Shown here: positions 16,551 through 26,775 of the stretch, one piece after another
Layout: each line of letters starts with the position of its first letter
Position numbering within the stretch: position 1 is the stretch's first letter
Assembly: GCF_002204745.1 (NCBI RefSeq)
Contig: NZ_NIRR01000015.1
Span: forward strand, 1 to 64,000
Length of the DNA stretch: 64,000 nucleotides
Origin: Hymenobacter amundsenii
Lineage (GTDB): Bacteria > Bacteroidota > Bacteroidia > Cytophagales > Hymenobacteraceae
Direction of reading: 5' to 3'
Made by a program: the position numbers and the translations under genes
Notes under the pieces: generated by a model
The model's input: only the letters and a program-made list of their open reading frames with translations
What the model was told of the DNA's origin: nothing
The model's database searches: none

Positions 16551-17627
16551 TTCCACCTTGGGCCGGGGAAGCTTGAACTCCAGCGTTGTGCCCTGGCCCA
16601 ACTCGCTGCGTACGCGGATAGTGGACTTGTGGGCCTCCACAATGTGCTTGCTGATGGCCAGCCCCAGACCCGAGCCGCCTGCCGCCCGCGACTCGCGGGT
16701 GCGGCTCTTATCGATGCGGTAAAACCGCTCAAAAATGCGGTTCTGGTGCTGCTTCGGGATTCCCTCGCCGTCGTCCTGCACGCTAATGCGCACGTTTTTG
16801 CCCGTGGGCTGGAGGCTGACGCGCACGTGGCCCTGCTCGCGGCCATACTTAATGGCGTTGTCGATTAGGTTGATGAGGACTTGGCGGATGCGGTTGCGGT
16901 CGGCCAGTACGCGCACGGGGCCGGCGGGCGTACCGGGGGCCGGTTCAAGCAGCTCCAGATGCACCTGGCGCTGGGCGGCCTTTAACTCCAATTGCTCGAA
17001 AATGTCGCGCACCAGCTGGGCCAGGTCGAAGGGCTGACGACGCATGCGCAGCACGCCTTTTTCGAGCTGAGAAATAGTTACCAGATCCTGCACAAGCGTG
17101 TCGAGGGCGTCGAGGCTGGTGGCGGCTTTGCGCAGGAACTTGCGGCGCGTCCCGGCATCCATACCGTTGCCCTCTTCTTCTTCATCGAGCACGGTGTGTA
17201 CGAAGCCCTGGGCGGCGAAAATGGGCGTTTTTAGCTCGTGCGACACATCGGCCAGAAACTCGCGGCGCAACTCCTGCAACCGCCGTAGCTCATCGATTTC
17301 CTGCTGTTTGCGCAGGGCCATATCCAGAATTTCGTCGCGCATACGCTTGAGCGGCTCGGGCCGGAACAAAAACTTGCTCGACATACGCCGGAACTCCTTG
17401 CGCTTGATGTGCTCCAGCCCCTCGTAAATGTTGTTGACTTCCCGGAAAATCAGCGCCTCAAACATCAGGTAAAGTAGCAGGAAGCACGCGGCTATGGTAA
17501 TGCCCGCCGCCAGCACGCCCTGTTGCAACGGCAGGGTAGGCGCGATGAAGACCAGCGCCGTGAGCACCGTAGCCACCAGCACCGACAGCAGCACGGCAAT
17601 ACTGCGGGACGAGAAATTTAAACGCAT
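16533..17627 (-). CDS. sensor histidine kinase (PhoR-like)
   Basis: A 364-residue membrane kinase. Two N-terminal membrane segments (about 10-30 and 38-58) have almost no periplasmic loop between them. A linker with basic residues follows, then the HisKA domain with the phospho-acceptor His130 in ADVSHELKTPIF. The ATPase domain has the N box (LINLIDNAIKYG), the G1 box (VQDDGEGIP) and the G2 box (GSGLGLAISKHIVEAH). It phosphorylates the response regulator encoded just upstream, 268 bp away. The sensed signal is unknown; without a large periplasmic domain it may sense the membrane or a partner. The last codons (VRSEK and stop) are translated from the GAAGTGA tandem repeat, so the natural C-terminus has probably been changed. 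Confidence 0.94.
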   Translation of the reverse strand: MRLNFSSRSIAVLLSVLVATVLTALVFIAPTLPLQQGVLAAGITIAACFLLLYLMFEALIFREVNNIYEGLEHIKRKEFRRMSSKFLFRPEPLKRMRDEILDMALRKQQEIDELRRLQELRREFLADVSHELKTPIFAAQGFVHTVLDEEEEGNGMDAGTRRKFLRKAATSLDALDTLVQDLVTISQLEKGVLRMRRQPFDLAQLVRDIFEQLELKAAQRQVHLELLEPAPGTPAGPVRVLADRNRIRQVLINLIDNAIKYGREQGHVRVSLQPTGKNVRISVQDDGEGIPKQHQNRIFERFYRIDKSRTRESRAAGGSGLGLAISKHIVEAHKSTIRVRSELGQGTTLEFKLPRPKVEVRSEK

Positions 17628-17895
17628 AGGAGTAGTGCAGTAGTGAGCAGTTGAACTGGCGAGGTGTGGCCGACTGAACCCGGCGGTGCTGTAGGGGCAA
17701 CAAGGCCCTGTTGAACATCACTCACCACCCCCTCCTCATTTCACCACCTCACCTGGAGCGGATTTCAAGTTCCTGTGCTGCCTCGTTCTCGCGTCACGCC
17801 TCACCCCCCGGCCTCCTACGCCGCTTGATGCGCGGAATGAAAAAGGAGACGGGGAGCCAGCCGATTACTGCTGGTACACGAACCTGAAATGCGCT

Positions 17896-18597
17896 CTAAT
17901 TGTCCGTGTTAAACTTGTAGCCCACGCCCTTAATAGTCTGGATGTGGTGGTCGCCCACTTTCTCGCGGACCTTGCGCACGTGCACGTCCACGGTGCGAAC
18001 CAGCACGAACACGTCGTTGCCCCAGATATTCTGCAGCAACTCGTCGCGCCCGAATACTTTGTGGGGCGAGGCCGCCAGAAAGGCCAGCAGCTCGAATTCT
18101 TTCTTAGGAAGCGAGATTTTGCGCCCCTCCTGGTACACGGCAAAGCCCGTGCGGTCGATGGTGAGGCCGTTGATTTCGATAGTGTCCGATACCTGTTGAG
18201 GGTCTTTGTCGCGGCGCACGAAGGCGGCCAGGCGGCCGAGCAGCGCCCGGGGCTTAATGGGCTTGGCGATGAAGTCGTCGGCCCCGGCTTCGAAGGCGGC
18301 TACTTCCGAGAATTCCTCAGCCCGGGCCGTTAAGAAAATAATGTACGTGTCCTTGAATTTGGGCAGCTCGCGCAGCTGGCGGCAGGCGGCAATACCGTCG
18401 AGGTGGGGCATCATCACATCGAGCAGGATGATGTCGGGGCCGAATCCGGGGGCCATCTCCACGGCTTGGCGGCCGTCTGCGGCGCTGGCTACCTCGTAGC
18501 CCTCCTTGCGCAGGTTGTACTCAAGCAGTTCCACGATGTCCGGGTCGTCATCGACCACCAGAATCTTGTAGGCGTTAGGATGGGCAGGTTGTTGCAC
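17896..18597 (-). CDS. OmpR/PhoB-family response regulator
   Basis: A 233-residue two-component regulator. The receiver domain has the acidic pocket DDD at residues 16-18, the phospho-acceptor D60 in IILLDVMMPH, the Thr in IIFLTARAEE and the Lys in DDFIAKPIKP. The C-terminal winged helix (about 135-230) ends RTVDVHVRKVREKVGD and IKGVGYKF, typical for OmpR-type DNA binding. I take the GTG at 18597 as start because the receiver begins ten residues later; the open frame upstream to 18720 is proline- and arginine-rich and unlike any family extension. It pairs with the histidine kinase downstream. The 268-bp gap between them holds C/T- and A/G-rich imperfect repeats but no gene. Confidence 0.93.
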   Translation of the reverse strand: MQQPAHPNAYKILVVDDDPDIVELLEYNLRKEGYEVASAADGRQAVEMAPGFGPDIILLDVMMPHLDGIAACRQLRELPKFKDTYIIFLTARAEEFSEVAAFEAGADDFIAKPIKPRALLGRLAAFVRRDKDPQQVSDTIEINGLTIDRTGFAVYQEGRKISLPKKEFELLAFLAASPHKVFGRDELLQNIWGNDVFVLVRTVDVHVRKVREKVGDHHIQTIKGVGYKFNTDN

Positions 18598-18763
18598 GAA
18601 ACGGGGCGGTTTAGGGTAAAAAAGAAGGCGCGACGATAAAAGTACGCCCGGCCGGCGGGCGCGGCGTGTTACGTTTTCATTACCGGGGCTGCGGGGAGCC
18701 GCGCACCAGGCGTCGGGCATGCGTAAGGAAAGTAAAAATGAGGAAGAGTTAGGCCAAAAAGAA

Positions 18764-18787
18764 AGGCGGCTCCTATCGGAACCGCCT
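18764..18787 (-). terminator. terminator of the DUF3108 gene
   Basis: AGGCGG (18764-18769) pairs with CCGCCT (18782-18787), with TCC/GGA continuing inward. An A-rich stretch at 18754-18763 gives a U-rich tail for the leftward transcript, which ends 11 bp after the stop codon. Confidence 0.7.
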
Positions 18788-18797
18788 CGTCATTACT

Positions 18798-19631
18798 TCA
18801 TCGTTGGGCTATCAAGTTGAGCCGGTTTCGCAGCCCTTTATATTTATAGAGGTCTACTTTTACCGACCCTACAAACATTTCGGCCTGAATTAGTACCGGA
18901 ATCTTGTTCTGGTCGTCGGACAAATACACCGACACGGCATTTTCGCCATTGAAGATCTTATTGACGGGCATTTTGGGTACCAGCCGGATTGCGCGGATAG
19001 TACCGGCCTTGGTAGTCACGGTTTCGCGGCCCTTATAGGTGACGTCCATGCTGAATACGTCGCCGTCGAAGAATCCCTGCACCCGGATAACCTCTCCCGG
19101 GCGGCGCTGATCGTAGTTGATGGTGCGCAGGTAATAGAAGCCACTGACGATGTCCTGCACGTTGTTGGGCACCTTGAAGCTGCCGCGTTTCATGTCGTTC
19201 TTGTCTTTTTTGTAGCTCTCCACATCGGCCATATCGCGGATATGGTCGAAGTCCACGGTTTCGCGCTTGCGGTAGCTTTTCTCCTCAATATTGCGGAAAA
19301 ACCGCTGGGGCAGAATGCTGGTGGTATCAACGTAGGAGCGCCAAGTGTCGCGGATGCGCAGGAAGTAGTCGAACGAGCCGGTGGTGCGGCCCGTCACGGT
19401 GGCCCGGTAACAGGGCCGGTCGTTCACGCGGTGCACGTCATCGTCGAGCTCAATAGTTGCTTCGGCGGCATTGATGAGGCCGTAGTGCACTTTATACTGT
19501 AAGGTTTCGCCCCGTTCAAAGCTATTGTTGCCCAAAGAACGAGTCGGGTTATCAACCGGGCCGAAAGCAGCTAAGCCGATAAATAACAAGCAGAATAAAA
19601 CGGGGAACAGTAGCCAGCGGCGGATAATCAT
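18798..19631 (-). CDS. DUF3108 domain-containing exported protein
   Basis: A 277-residue protein with an N-terminal hydrophobic export segment (LLFPVLFCLLFIGLAAFG) and the DUF3108 fold: ERGETLQYKVHYGLINAAEA near the N-terminus, PCYRATVTGRTTGSFDYF in the middle and IRLVPKMPVNKIF near residue 225. DUF3108 proteins are predicted periplasmic beta-rich proteins of unknown function, some resembling lipid-handling LolA/LolB folds. A weak promoter is visible upstream on the minus strand: TTG, 18 bases, TATCTTTA (box at 19684-19691). It stands alone between recA and the two-component pair, with its own terminator. Confidence 0.88.
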   Translation of the reverse strand: MIIRRWLLFPVLFCLLFIGLAAFGPVDNPTRSLGNNSFERGETLQYKVHYGLINAAEATIELDDDVHRVNDRPCYRATVTGRTTGSFDYFLRIRDTWRSYVDTTSILPQRFFRNIEEKSYRKRETVDFDHIRDMADVESYKKDKNDMKRGSFKVPNNVQDIVSGFYYLRTINYDQRRPGEVIRVQGFFDGDVFSMDVTYKGRETVTTKAGTIRAIRLVPKMPVNKIFNGENAVSVYLSDDQNKIPVLIQAEMFVGSVKVDLYKYKGLRNRLNLIAQR

Positions 19632-19781
19632 GGGGGAGCGAAGAACAGTGAACTACCCGTTATCTTCTCAAATGCGGTGCCAGTAAAGATACTCGGTTTC
19701 CGCCAAGCCCAAAAATGGCGCCGATGAATTGGCTCTTTAAAGGGCAGCTCAACATGTCTGATCGGGTGATGGCCAAACAAA

Positions 19782-19810
19782 AAAGCTCCCCCGATCAACG
19801 GAGGAGCTTT
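19782..19810 (-). terminator. terminator of recA
   Basis: AAAGCTCC (19782-19789) pairs with GGAGCTTT (19803-19810). The A-run before it on the + strand becomes a U-tract for leftward transcription. It lies 27 bp beyond the recA stop. Confidence 0.75.
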
Positions 19811-19836
19811 CAATGCAAGAGGCGTAAGCCGCTAGC

Positions 19837-20964
19837 TTATTCTTCGATTTCAACTGGTTCTACCGTTTCTTCGGCGTCTACGGTGCGGTCCTCATCGAGG
19901 GCAGCCAGGGCCTCCTCAGGGTTGCCCTTCACCTTGGCCCGAATCTGGGCTTCGATTTTGTCGGCCAACTCGGGGTTGTCCTGCAGAATGGTTTTCACGC
20001 CCTCGCGGCCCTGGCCGAGGCGGTTGCCATCGTAGCTGAACCACGAGCCCGACTTGGCAATAATGCCCATGTCAACGCCCAGGTCCAGAATCTCACCTAC
20101 TTTGGAAATGCCTTCGCCATAAATGATGTCGAACTCAATCACTTTGAAAGGCGGAGCGACCTTGTTTTTGGCCACCTTCACCTTGGTACGGTTACCAGTG
20201 ATGTTGTCCTTATCCTCCTTGATCTGGCCGATGCGGCGAATATCGAGGCGTACCGAGGCGTAGAACTTGAGGGCGTTACCACCGGTAGTGGTTTCGGGCG
20301 AACCGAACATCACGCCGATTTTCTCGCGCAGCTGGTTGATGAAGATGCAGCAGCAGCCGGTTTTGTTGATGGTGCCGGTGAGCTTCCGCAATGCCTGCGA
20401 CATCAGGCGGGCGTGCAGACCTACTTTCGAGTCGCCCATGTCGCCTTCCAGTTCGCCTTTCGGCACGAGGGCAGCCACGGAGTCAATTACGATGATGTCG
20501 ATGGCACCGCTGGAAATCAGCTGGTCGGCGATTTCGAGGGCCTGCTCACCGTTGTCGGGCTGAGCAATCAGTAGGTTGGCCGTGTCGATGCCGAGCTTAC
20601 GGGCGTATACCGGATCGAAGGCGTGCTCCGCGTCGATGAAGGCCGCAATGCCGCCCTTCTTCTGGGCTTCGGCAATGCAGTGCATAGTGAGCGTGGTTTT
20701 ACCCGACGACTCGGGGCCGTAAATTTCGACCACGCGACCTTTGGGCAAACCGCCCACGCCAAGCGCGATATCGAGGCCGAGCGAGCCGGTGCTGATAACT
20801 TCAATGTCCTGCAGCACCCGGCTGTTGTCGAGCTTCATGACAGTACCCTTGCCATAGCTCTTGTCGAGCTTATCGAGGGTGAGTTGAAGCGCTTTGAGCT
20901 TTTCCGCTTGCGAATTAGACTCTTTTTTGTCAGCTTTTTCAGCCTTGTCGGAGTTTGCAGCCAT
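19837..20964 (-). CDS. recA: recombinase RecA
   Basis: A 375-residue RecA, the ATP-dependent strand-exchange protein and SOS co-protease. The Walker A motif GPESSGKT is at residues 83-90, the Walker B-type segment is [17 protein letters not shown], and the DNA-binding loop regions ([42 protein letters not shown]) are intact. A lysine/serine-rich N-terminal extension of about 18 residues and an acidic C-terminal tail ([17 protein letters not shown]) are present. A weak promoter may lie on the minus strand at 20999-21029 (TTG, 20 bases, TACATTCA). I see no clear LexA box. Confidence 0.98.
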   Translation of the reverse strand: MAANSDKAEKADKKESNSQAEKLKALQLTLDKLDKSYGKGTVMKLDNSRVLQDIEVISTGSLGLDIALGVGGLPKGRVVEIYGPESSGKTTLTMHCIAEAQKKGGIAAFIDAEHAFDPVYARKLGIDTANLLIAQPDNGEQALEIADQLISSGAIDIIVIDSVAALVPKGELEGDMGDSKVGLHARLMSQALRKLTGTINKTGCCCIFINQLREKIGVMFGSPETTTGGNALKFYASVRLDIRRIGQIKEDKDNITGNRTKVKVAKNKVAPPFKVIEFDIIYGEGISKVGEILDLGVDMGIIAKSGSWFSYDGNRLGQGREGVKTILQDNPELADKIEAQIRAKVKGNPEEALAALDEDRTVDAEETVEPVEIEE

Positions 20965-21131
20965 TAGAAGGGGGGTAAATAGAATTGCTTAGGTTTGGTG
21001 AATGTAAGCGTTTTGGCCAGCCCATGCAACCTGTGAAGGGGCGTTTCAGGGCCGGCTCATGGTAACGCCGCCGGGCTATATTTTGTGCCCACAATGCTAA
21101 AGAAATTCGTTGAATTCTGAAGTTTTTTTTC

Positions 21132-22298
21132 GTGCTAAATTTTTTAGAAATCCGGTCGGTTTTTAGAATCCTGATACTGACTGTGCTAGCGTGGGTAGGT
21201 ACCTCGTCGGTGGGCTGGGCGCAGCTAGACAACCGCGCATTTTTGTACCGCGCACCGATGGGCCCCGCCTACGAGCACCAGTTGCGGGTAGAAGTGCAGG
21301 GGTTGCTTTTCAACAAAGACAACGAGTACTTCAACAGCATCGACCCAGGTCTGACTTATTACGGGGCCCAACTGGCCCCGCGGCTGGTGTACTACCCGGC
21401 CGGTAACCTGCGGCTGGAAGCGGGCGTGTTCCTGTGGAAGAACTACGGCACGACTCCGTTGCGGCAGGTGCGGCCGCTGTTTACGCTTAAGTATCGCCAG
21501 GGGCCGCATACGCTGCTGTTCGGCAACCTGGAAGGCAACCTGCACCACGGCTACATCGAGCCAATGTTCGATTTTGAGCGCCTTATCACGAACCGGCTGG
21601 AAGAGGGCACGCAATACCAACTCCAGACGCCTCGCATTACGCTGGATGCTTGGGTGAACTGGGTCCGGCAGCAGTACCGGTTCAGCAATTTCCAAGAAGA
21701 AGTGGCCGGGGGCTTAACGGCCGAGCACCGGCTGCTGGCCGACTCGGCGGGGTGGGTGGTAGCGCTGCCGTTTCAGTTTACGGGTACCCACCGGGGCGGA
21801 CAGATTGATACCATCGACACGCCGTTGCAGACCTTGTTCAACGTGGCCACCGGGCTGCGGCTGCGGCGCGGGCTCACCTCGCGGCTGGTAAGCGCGGTGC
21901 ATTTCGACGGCTACGTCACCTACTTTAATGACTACTCCTTTACCGAAGCGCTGCCTTTTCGCAGCGGTACGGGCCTGTACCTAAATGCAGGGGCCGATAC
22001 GCGGTTTTCCAATCTGCAACTGGCTTACTGGAGCGGCAACGGCTACATTTCACCGCTCGGGGGGCGGCTTTATCAGTCTGTTTCTGCGTCGCCAGTCGAA
22101 CCCAACTATACCGAGCGGCAGCGGCAACTCCTGATTCTGCGGGTGCTGCGCGACTACCAACTGCCGGGAAATGTGGTGCTCACCACCCGCTTCGAACCGC
22201 TCTACGACCTCAACAATGGCTTGTTCGACTTCTCGTTTGCGCTCTATCTGAATTTCAACCAGAGCTTCCTTCTTTCTAAACTCCGCCCCAGCCGCTAA
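21132..22298 (+). CDS. outer-membrane beta-barrel-like protein, function unknown
   Basis: A 388-residue exported protein. The likely start is GTG at 21132, because no ATG lies before the signal peptide (FRILILTVLAWVGTSSVGWA). The mature part is full of alternating-residue, aromatic-rich strands (LRVEVQGLLFNKDNEYFN, VYYPAGNLRLEAGVFLWKNYG, FDFSFALYLNFNQSF), as expected for an outer-membrane beta-barrel that ends in an aromatic-containing strand. I do not recognise a named family. It is transcribed divergently from recA and stands alone; the next gene is on the other strand. No plug, TonB box or porin signature is visible. Confidence 0.75.
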   Translation: MLNFLEIRSVFRILILTVLAWVGTSSVGWAQLDNRAFLYRAPMGPAYEHQLRVEVQGLLFNKDNEYFNSIDPGLTYYGAQLAPRLVYYPAGNLRLEAGVFLWKNYGTTPLRQVRPLFTLKYRQGPHTLLFGNLEGNLHHGYIEPMFDFERLITNRLEEGTQYQLQTPRITLDAWVNWVRQQYRFSNFQEEVAGGLTAEHRLLADSAGWVVALPFQFTGTHRGGQIDTIDTPLQTLFNVATGLRLRRGLTSRLVSAVHFDGYVTYFNDYSFTEALPFRSGTGLYLNAGADTRFSNLQLAYWSGNGYISPLGGRLYQSVSASPVEPNYTERQRQLLILRVLRDYQLPGNVVLTTRFEPLYDLNNGLFDFSFALYLNFNQSFLLSKLRPSR

Positions 22299-22420
22299 CG
22301 CCGATGGTAGTGGTGGCCTTCAGTAGAAAGATTGTTTCTGAGTAACGGGCGAAGGAGGCGTCTCACCTGGTAGCTCCCTGATAACTTGGGGCAACTGCCG
22401 ATGCCGCAGGCCCCATCTCG

Positions 22421-23014
22421 TTATGGCGCTGGCGCTGCGGTATCTCTCCTCAAGATATAATAGAGCACGTGCGGGGTGCCGCCCAGCACCCGGCGCAACC
22501 AGGGGCGCGGGCGGGGGGGCAAAGGCTCGAACCCCACGGCCTCCGCTACGGCAGAGCTGCGGGGGTTGTCGGCGAGGCAGCGGATGAGGAGGCGCTCGGC
22601 CCGCAACTCTTCGGAGCCAAAGGCCACGGCCGCCGCCAGTGCCTCGCGGGCGTAGCCCTGGCCCTCGGCGGCCGTAGCCAGGTAGTAGCCGATTTCGAGG
22701 GTGATGGGGGCGGCCCAGTTAGGCTTGAGGCTGATGTCGCCTAGGTATTCGCCGCTCTGGCCGTGCCAGATGCCGAGCACGTACAGGCGGCCCAAGTGCC
22801 AGTCGTGATGGAACTGGGTAAGCAACCGGCTGGCGGCGGCTAGCGTGGGCGTAGTCGCGACCCGGGCCGGGAACGAGGGGCGTAACCGAGCCTGATCGGT
22901 GTGCAGCAGCTGAAAAAAGGCGGGGGCATCGGGGGGCTGGTAGGGACGGAGCAGCAGGCGCGGGGTGAGCCGAGGCGTGTCGGGTGGAGCAGGACGAGCG
23001 GCGGCAGTAGACAT
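22421..23014 (-). CDS. GNAT-family N-acetyltransferase (RimJ/RimL-like)
   Basis: A 197-residue acetyltransferase of the RimJ/RimL type, which transfers an acetyl group from acetyl-CoA, usually to a protein N-terminus or a small amine. The N-terminus has TPRLLLRPYQPPDAPAFF, the middle LGDISLKPNW and LEIGYYLATAAEGQGYAREA (the acetyl-CoA-binding Q/RxxGxG/A type loop is AAEGQGYA), and the end RCLADNPRSSAVAEAVGF, all typical. The start at 23014 is preferred to one 15 codons upstream because the extra residues are not family-like. It is monocistronic by appearance; the substrate is unknown. Confidence 0.85.
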   Translation of the reverse strand: MSTAAARPAPPDTPRLTPRLLLRPYQPPDAPAFFQLLHTDQARLRPSFPARVATTPTLAAASRLLTQFHHDWHLGRLYVLGIWHGQSGEYLGDISLKPNWAAPITLEIGYYLATAAEGQGYAREALAAAVAFGSEELRAERLLIRCLADNPRSSAVAEAVGFEPLPPRPRPWLRRVLGGTPHVLYYILRRDTAAPAP

Positions 23015-23372
23015 GCTGGGAGAATAGGAGCGGGCAAAAGCGGCAGAAACAGCGAACATTGGATTAGCAAGCGTAGCAGCGTAACCCCGAGCTACGAATT
23101 CTACGTGGGTTGGCAGCAGATTGGTCGGTAGTGTCTTCCGGTGGCCCTTGCCACCTTTGCTCTCGTGAGTTCTCCCGAAGACCTAGCATAACTGGTTAAC
23201 ACGGTTTAAAGTATACCCGGCTTCGGATATGGAGCGAATGGCTACCTATTACGTCTTGGCTGGCCGCTTCTGCCAAACAGAAAAGCCACCCCGGCCGAGG
23301 TGGCTTTTCTGTTTGGCAATGAAATCAGTGCCCCCAAGAACGGCGAAGCTAAGTCCGCACGAATGCTTGCTT
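23015..23372. other. 358-bp intergenic region
   Basis: No credible gene. It holds the upstream region of the acetyltransferase, an unassigned stretch at about 23100-23270 containing CCACCTTTGC (a weak rightward -7-like box at 23152-23159), and the strong hairpin at 23272-23317. A small rightward RNA ending at that hairpin is conceivable but unsupported. Confidence 0.4.
23272..23317. terminator. strong bidirectional terminator after the MoxR cluster
   Basis: A perfect 19-bp stem (23272-23290 with 23299-23317, core AGAAAAGCCACC) and an 8-base loop. The stem itself contains AAAA and TTTT. It lies 55 bp beyond the stop of the leftward 147-residue gene and probably ends the isomerase-MoxR transcript. 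Confidence 0.85.
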
Positions 23373-23816
23373 CTAGCTTGCGAGCTGCAGTCCTACACCC
23401 GAGCGTGACTGGGGCGGGCTGCCGAGGGCGTGCTGGTTGCGCATTACGTTTATCTGCCGGGCGGCCTCGTTGAAGTATTCGAGCCGGCGGATAAGCATTT
23501 CCTTGGTCAGCACCCGGCCTTCCGGAGTCCGCATTATGGCCTTCTTATCGGCCAGAATACGCTGCATCAAGGCCTCGTTGTGGGCTTCGTGGCTCTGGAA
23601 TTGCGCTAAGAACTCGCGCACCTGCTCGCGGGGTGCCAGGTTGTCGGAGAGGCGGAACTGGCCGCCACCCTGGTTGAGCACCTCGCTCAGCACATACACT
23701 TCCAGCGGCAACGACACGTTCAGGGCCGTCGTGCTGATGTTGAGGCCCGCGTCGAGGCCGCTGAGGATGATTTCGAGGTTGCGCTCGAACTGCTGGTAGT
23801 AACCGGCTGCTTCCAT
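23373..23816 (-). CDS. 147-residue hypothetical protein, last gene of the MoxR cluster
   Basis: A soluble protein without signal peptide or membrane segment, containing ALNVSLPLEVYVLSEVLN and a largely helical second half (EFLAQFQSHEAHNEALMQRI; LIRRLEYFNEAARQI). I do not recognise the family. It begins 106 bp after the MoxR stop; a family B repeat with arms at 23824-23922 fills that gap. Being in the same direction and before a strong terminator suggests it is co-transcribed with moxR and the two isomerase genes. Function unknown. Confidence 0.7.
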   Translation of the reverse strand: MEAAGYYQQFERNLEIILSGLDAGLNISTTALNVSLPLEVYVLSEVLNQGGGQFRLSDNLAPREQVREFLAQFQSHEAHNEALMQRILADKKAIMRTPEGRVLTKEMLIRRLEYFNEAARQINVMRNQHALGSPPQSRSGVGLQLAS

Positions 23817-23823
23817 GGTGGGG

Positions 23824-23922
23824 TCTTAGGAGTTAGGGACTTAGGGCTTAGATGACGTGCTAGGAATTGTAAAGGCTATAGCGATAGAATGTCAGCTAAG
23901 CCCTAAGTCCCTAACCCCTTAG
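23824..23922. repeat. family B element between moxR and the 147-residue gene
   Basis: The left arm (23824-23851) includes GGAGTTAGGGACTTAGGG. The right arm (23896-23922) is its inverted copy, CCCTAAGTCCCTAAC. The units are 7-8 bp. The arms differ at few positions over about 26 bp and could fold into a hairpin in the transcript. Confidence 0.75.
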
Positions 23923-24885
<963 letters not shown>

Positions 24886-24890
24886 TCTAC

Positions 24891-25010
24891 GGAAGTGAGA
24901 GGTGATAAGCGAGAAGTGAGACTTTCGGGCCGGTATGCCAGGGTAAAAAGCAGAGGGAGAAAACGCGCCATCAGAACGTGGTCTCACCTCTCACTTCCCG
25001 TATCTCACTG
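24891..25010. repeat. family B element between the SurA-like gene and moxR
   Basis: The left arm (24891-24922) has 7-bp units such as GAAGTGA and GAGGTGA. The right arm (24980-25010) is inverted (CTCACCTCTCACTTCC). It fills the 133-bp gap between the two genes. Confidence 0.7.
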
Positions 25011-25018
25011 CTAAAACT

Positions 25019-26407
25019 CTAATTAATCGAATTCAGCAGCTGGCAACCAGCGTACTCGGGGTCAACTTCGAGGTACACGGTGCCGCGGTTGAGGGCAAAC
25101 CAGGCGTCGAGGGCTTTGTTTTTCTTCTGGTTGAGGGCAGCGGCGGCAATCTTCTGGTAATCGTCGGCTAAGTTGGCTTGGTGGGGCGGGCTGTTCGATT
25201 TGAGCCAGAGGATCCGCACGGCGTCCTTGCCATCTTCGGTACGGTAGGGCAAGGGGGGCGTAATGCTGCCCACCTTCATGGTGTCGATGGTGAAGAAGAT
25301 GGCCGGGTCGATCTGGTCGAGGGGCAGGTAAGTGCTGGCGTCGCGGCGGTTCTGGAGCAGGCCGCCGTTGCCGCTCGTGAGCTTATCGTCGGAATTGTCT
25401 TTGGCAGCCTTTGCGAAAGTCAGCGTGTCGGCCATCACTTTCAGGCGCAGTTTAGCTAGCTGCAGAGAGGCCTCGTTGGTGTCGGTCGTACCGGTTTCGG
25501 GCTTCAGCAGAATGTGACGGGTGCTGTACGAATCGCCCTTGCGCTCGATAAGCTGAATAACGTGAAAGCCGAACTGCGACTCCACGACCGGCGAAATGCC
25601 ACCTGGCTCCAGGCGCAACGCGGCGGCCTCGTACTCGGGCACCAGCTCACGGCGCTTGAAGAAGCCCAGGTAGCCGCCTTCCACGGCCGAGCCGGGGTCC
25701 TGCGAATACTGCTTGGCCAGGGTGGCGAAATCTTCGCCGGCCACAATACGGGCCCGCAGCTCGTTGAGCTTGGCCTGGGTGGCCAGCTTCACTTTGTTAT
25801 TGACTTGGGCAATTTTCACAATCTGACCTACTTCCACCTCGGTAGAGTAATAGGGCAGGCTGTCTTTGGGCATGCGGCTGAAGTACTGGCGCACCTCGCG
25901 GGGCGTCACCGATACTTTGCCGGCAATCTGGTCCTGCATTTTCTGCTGAATCAGCTGCTCCTTCACCTGCCCGCGCAGGTCGTCTTTGATCTGTTTGAGC
26001 GGCTTGCTGTAGTATTCTTCCAGTTTCTGCTCCGAGCCAATTTGCTGCACGAAGTAGGCCATGCGGCGCTCCAACTCACTTTTTACCTGCGAATCCTCCA
26101 CTACCACCGAGTCGGTTTCGGCCTTGGCCAGCAGCAGCTTGTTGAGGGCCAGGCTTTGCAGGATTTTGCATTTAGTGTCGGGTGGCAGGGGCTTGCCCTC
26201 GGCCCGGGCTACTTCCTGGCCGTAAATGGTTTCCAGGTCCGACTTCAGCACGATTTGGTTGTCGACTTTGGCAATGATGCCGTCGACCATTGTGCGCCCC
26301 ACGGGCCGGCCCATGCCCAGTTGGCCGTAGCTCACCGTAACCGAACCGACCAGTAACACGGCGCTCAACAGCACCTTCTGGACTGGTACTCGCAAAAAAT
26401 CAATCAT
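25019..26407 (-). CDS. SurA-like periplasmic peptidyl-prolyl isomerase
   Basis: A 462-residue exported protein with a signal peptide (VLLSAVLLVGSVTVSYG). It has a SurA-type N-terminal domain beginning DGIIAKVDNQIVLKSDLET, then two parvulin (PPIC) domains: the first around VEVGQIVKIAQV to FGFHVIQLIERKGD, the second beginning TRHILLKPE. In proteobacteria SurA carries outer-membrane proteins across the periplasm, and the same role is likely. The start at 26407 leads directly into the signal peptide. A second isomerase gene lies upstream and moxR downstream, both in the same direction. Confidence 0.92.
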   Translation of the reverse strand: MIDFLRVPVQKVLLSAVLLVGSVTVSYGQLGMGRPVGRTMVDGIIAKVDNQIVLKSDLETIYGQEVARAEGKPLPPDTKCKILQSLALNKLLLAKAETDSVVVEDSQVKSELERRMAYFVQQIGSEQKLEEYYSKPLKQIKDDLRGQVKEQLIQQKMQDQIAGKVSVTPREVRQYFSRMPKDSLPYYSTEVEVGQIVKIAQVNNKVKLATQAKLNELRARIVAGEDFATLAKQYSQDPGSAVEGGYLGFFKRRELVPEYEAAALRLEPGGISPVVESQFGFHVIQLIERKGDSYSTRHILLKPETGTTDTNEASLQLAKLRLKVMADTLTFAKAAKDNSDDKLTSGNGGLLQNRRDASTYLPLDQIDPAIFFTIDTMKVGSITPPLPYRTEDGKDAVRILWLKSNSPPHQANLADDYQKIAAAALNQKKNKALDAWFALNRGTVYLEVDPEYAGCQLLNSIN

Positions 26408-26610
26408 GGAATCTGGTTCTAATGCCCGCCCCGGCAGTGTGCGCGGGCTGGGTCCGACGAATGGCATAACGCCAAAAGACGCCCGTAAATTTCGTTATAA
26501 ATCCTTTCTCTGGCAAAAACCGTCAGCTTACCCCATTTTGGGTCGCTGTTGCTGCCAGGAGCCGGATTCGGGCCACCGCGTTGCATGAGTAGAGGCGAGG
26601 CGTAAGAAAG

Positions 26611-26755
26611 AACGTCATTCTGAGCATGTGGCGCATCAAGCCAGGGATGAAGAATCTCGCGTGCTGGCGTTGCAACACCAACCAAACGGCAGGATTGCCA
26701 TTGCACGTGGGATTCTCCATCTCTGGCTTGATGCGCCCATGCTCAGAATGAGGTT
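26611..26755. repeat. family A palindrome, about 45-bp arms
   Basis: The left arm starts AACGTCATTCTGAGCATG (26611) and continues into GCGCATCAAGCCAG. The right arm ends CATGCTCAGAATGAGGTT (26755). The arms match at all but a few positions; the centre is about 50 bp. It lies between the two isomerase genes. Confidence 0.85.
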
Positions 26756-26775
26756 ATTTACTGCCAATCAACCAC

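Noticed and set aside
17628..17895. Possible family B arms between response regulator and kinase genes
   Set aside because: Purine-rich and pyrimidine-rich stretches at the two ends resemble arms, but they do not pair well and the period is irregular.
22387..22415. Hairpin GGGGC..CTGC/GCAG..GCCCC between the outer-membrane protein and acetyltransferase genes
   Set aside because: No T-run on either strand and the stem is interrupted; not enough to call a terminator.
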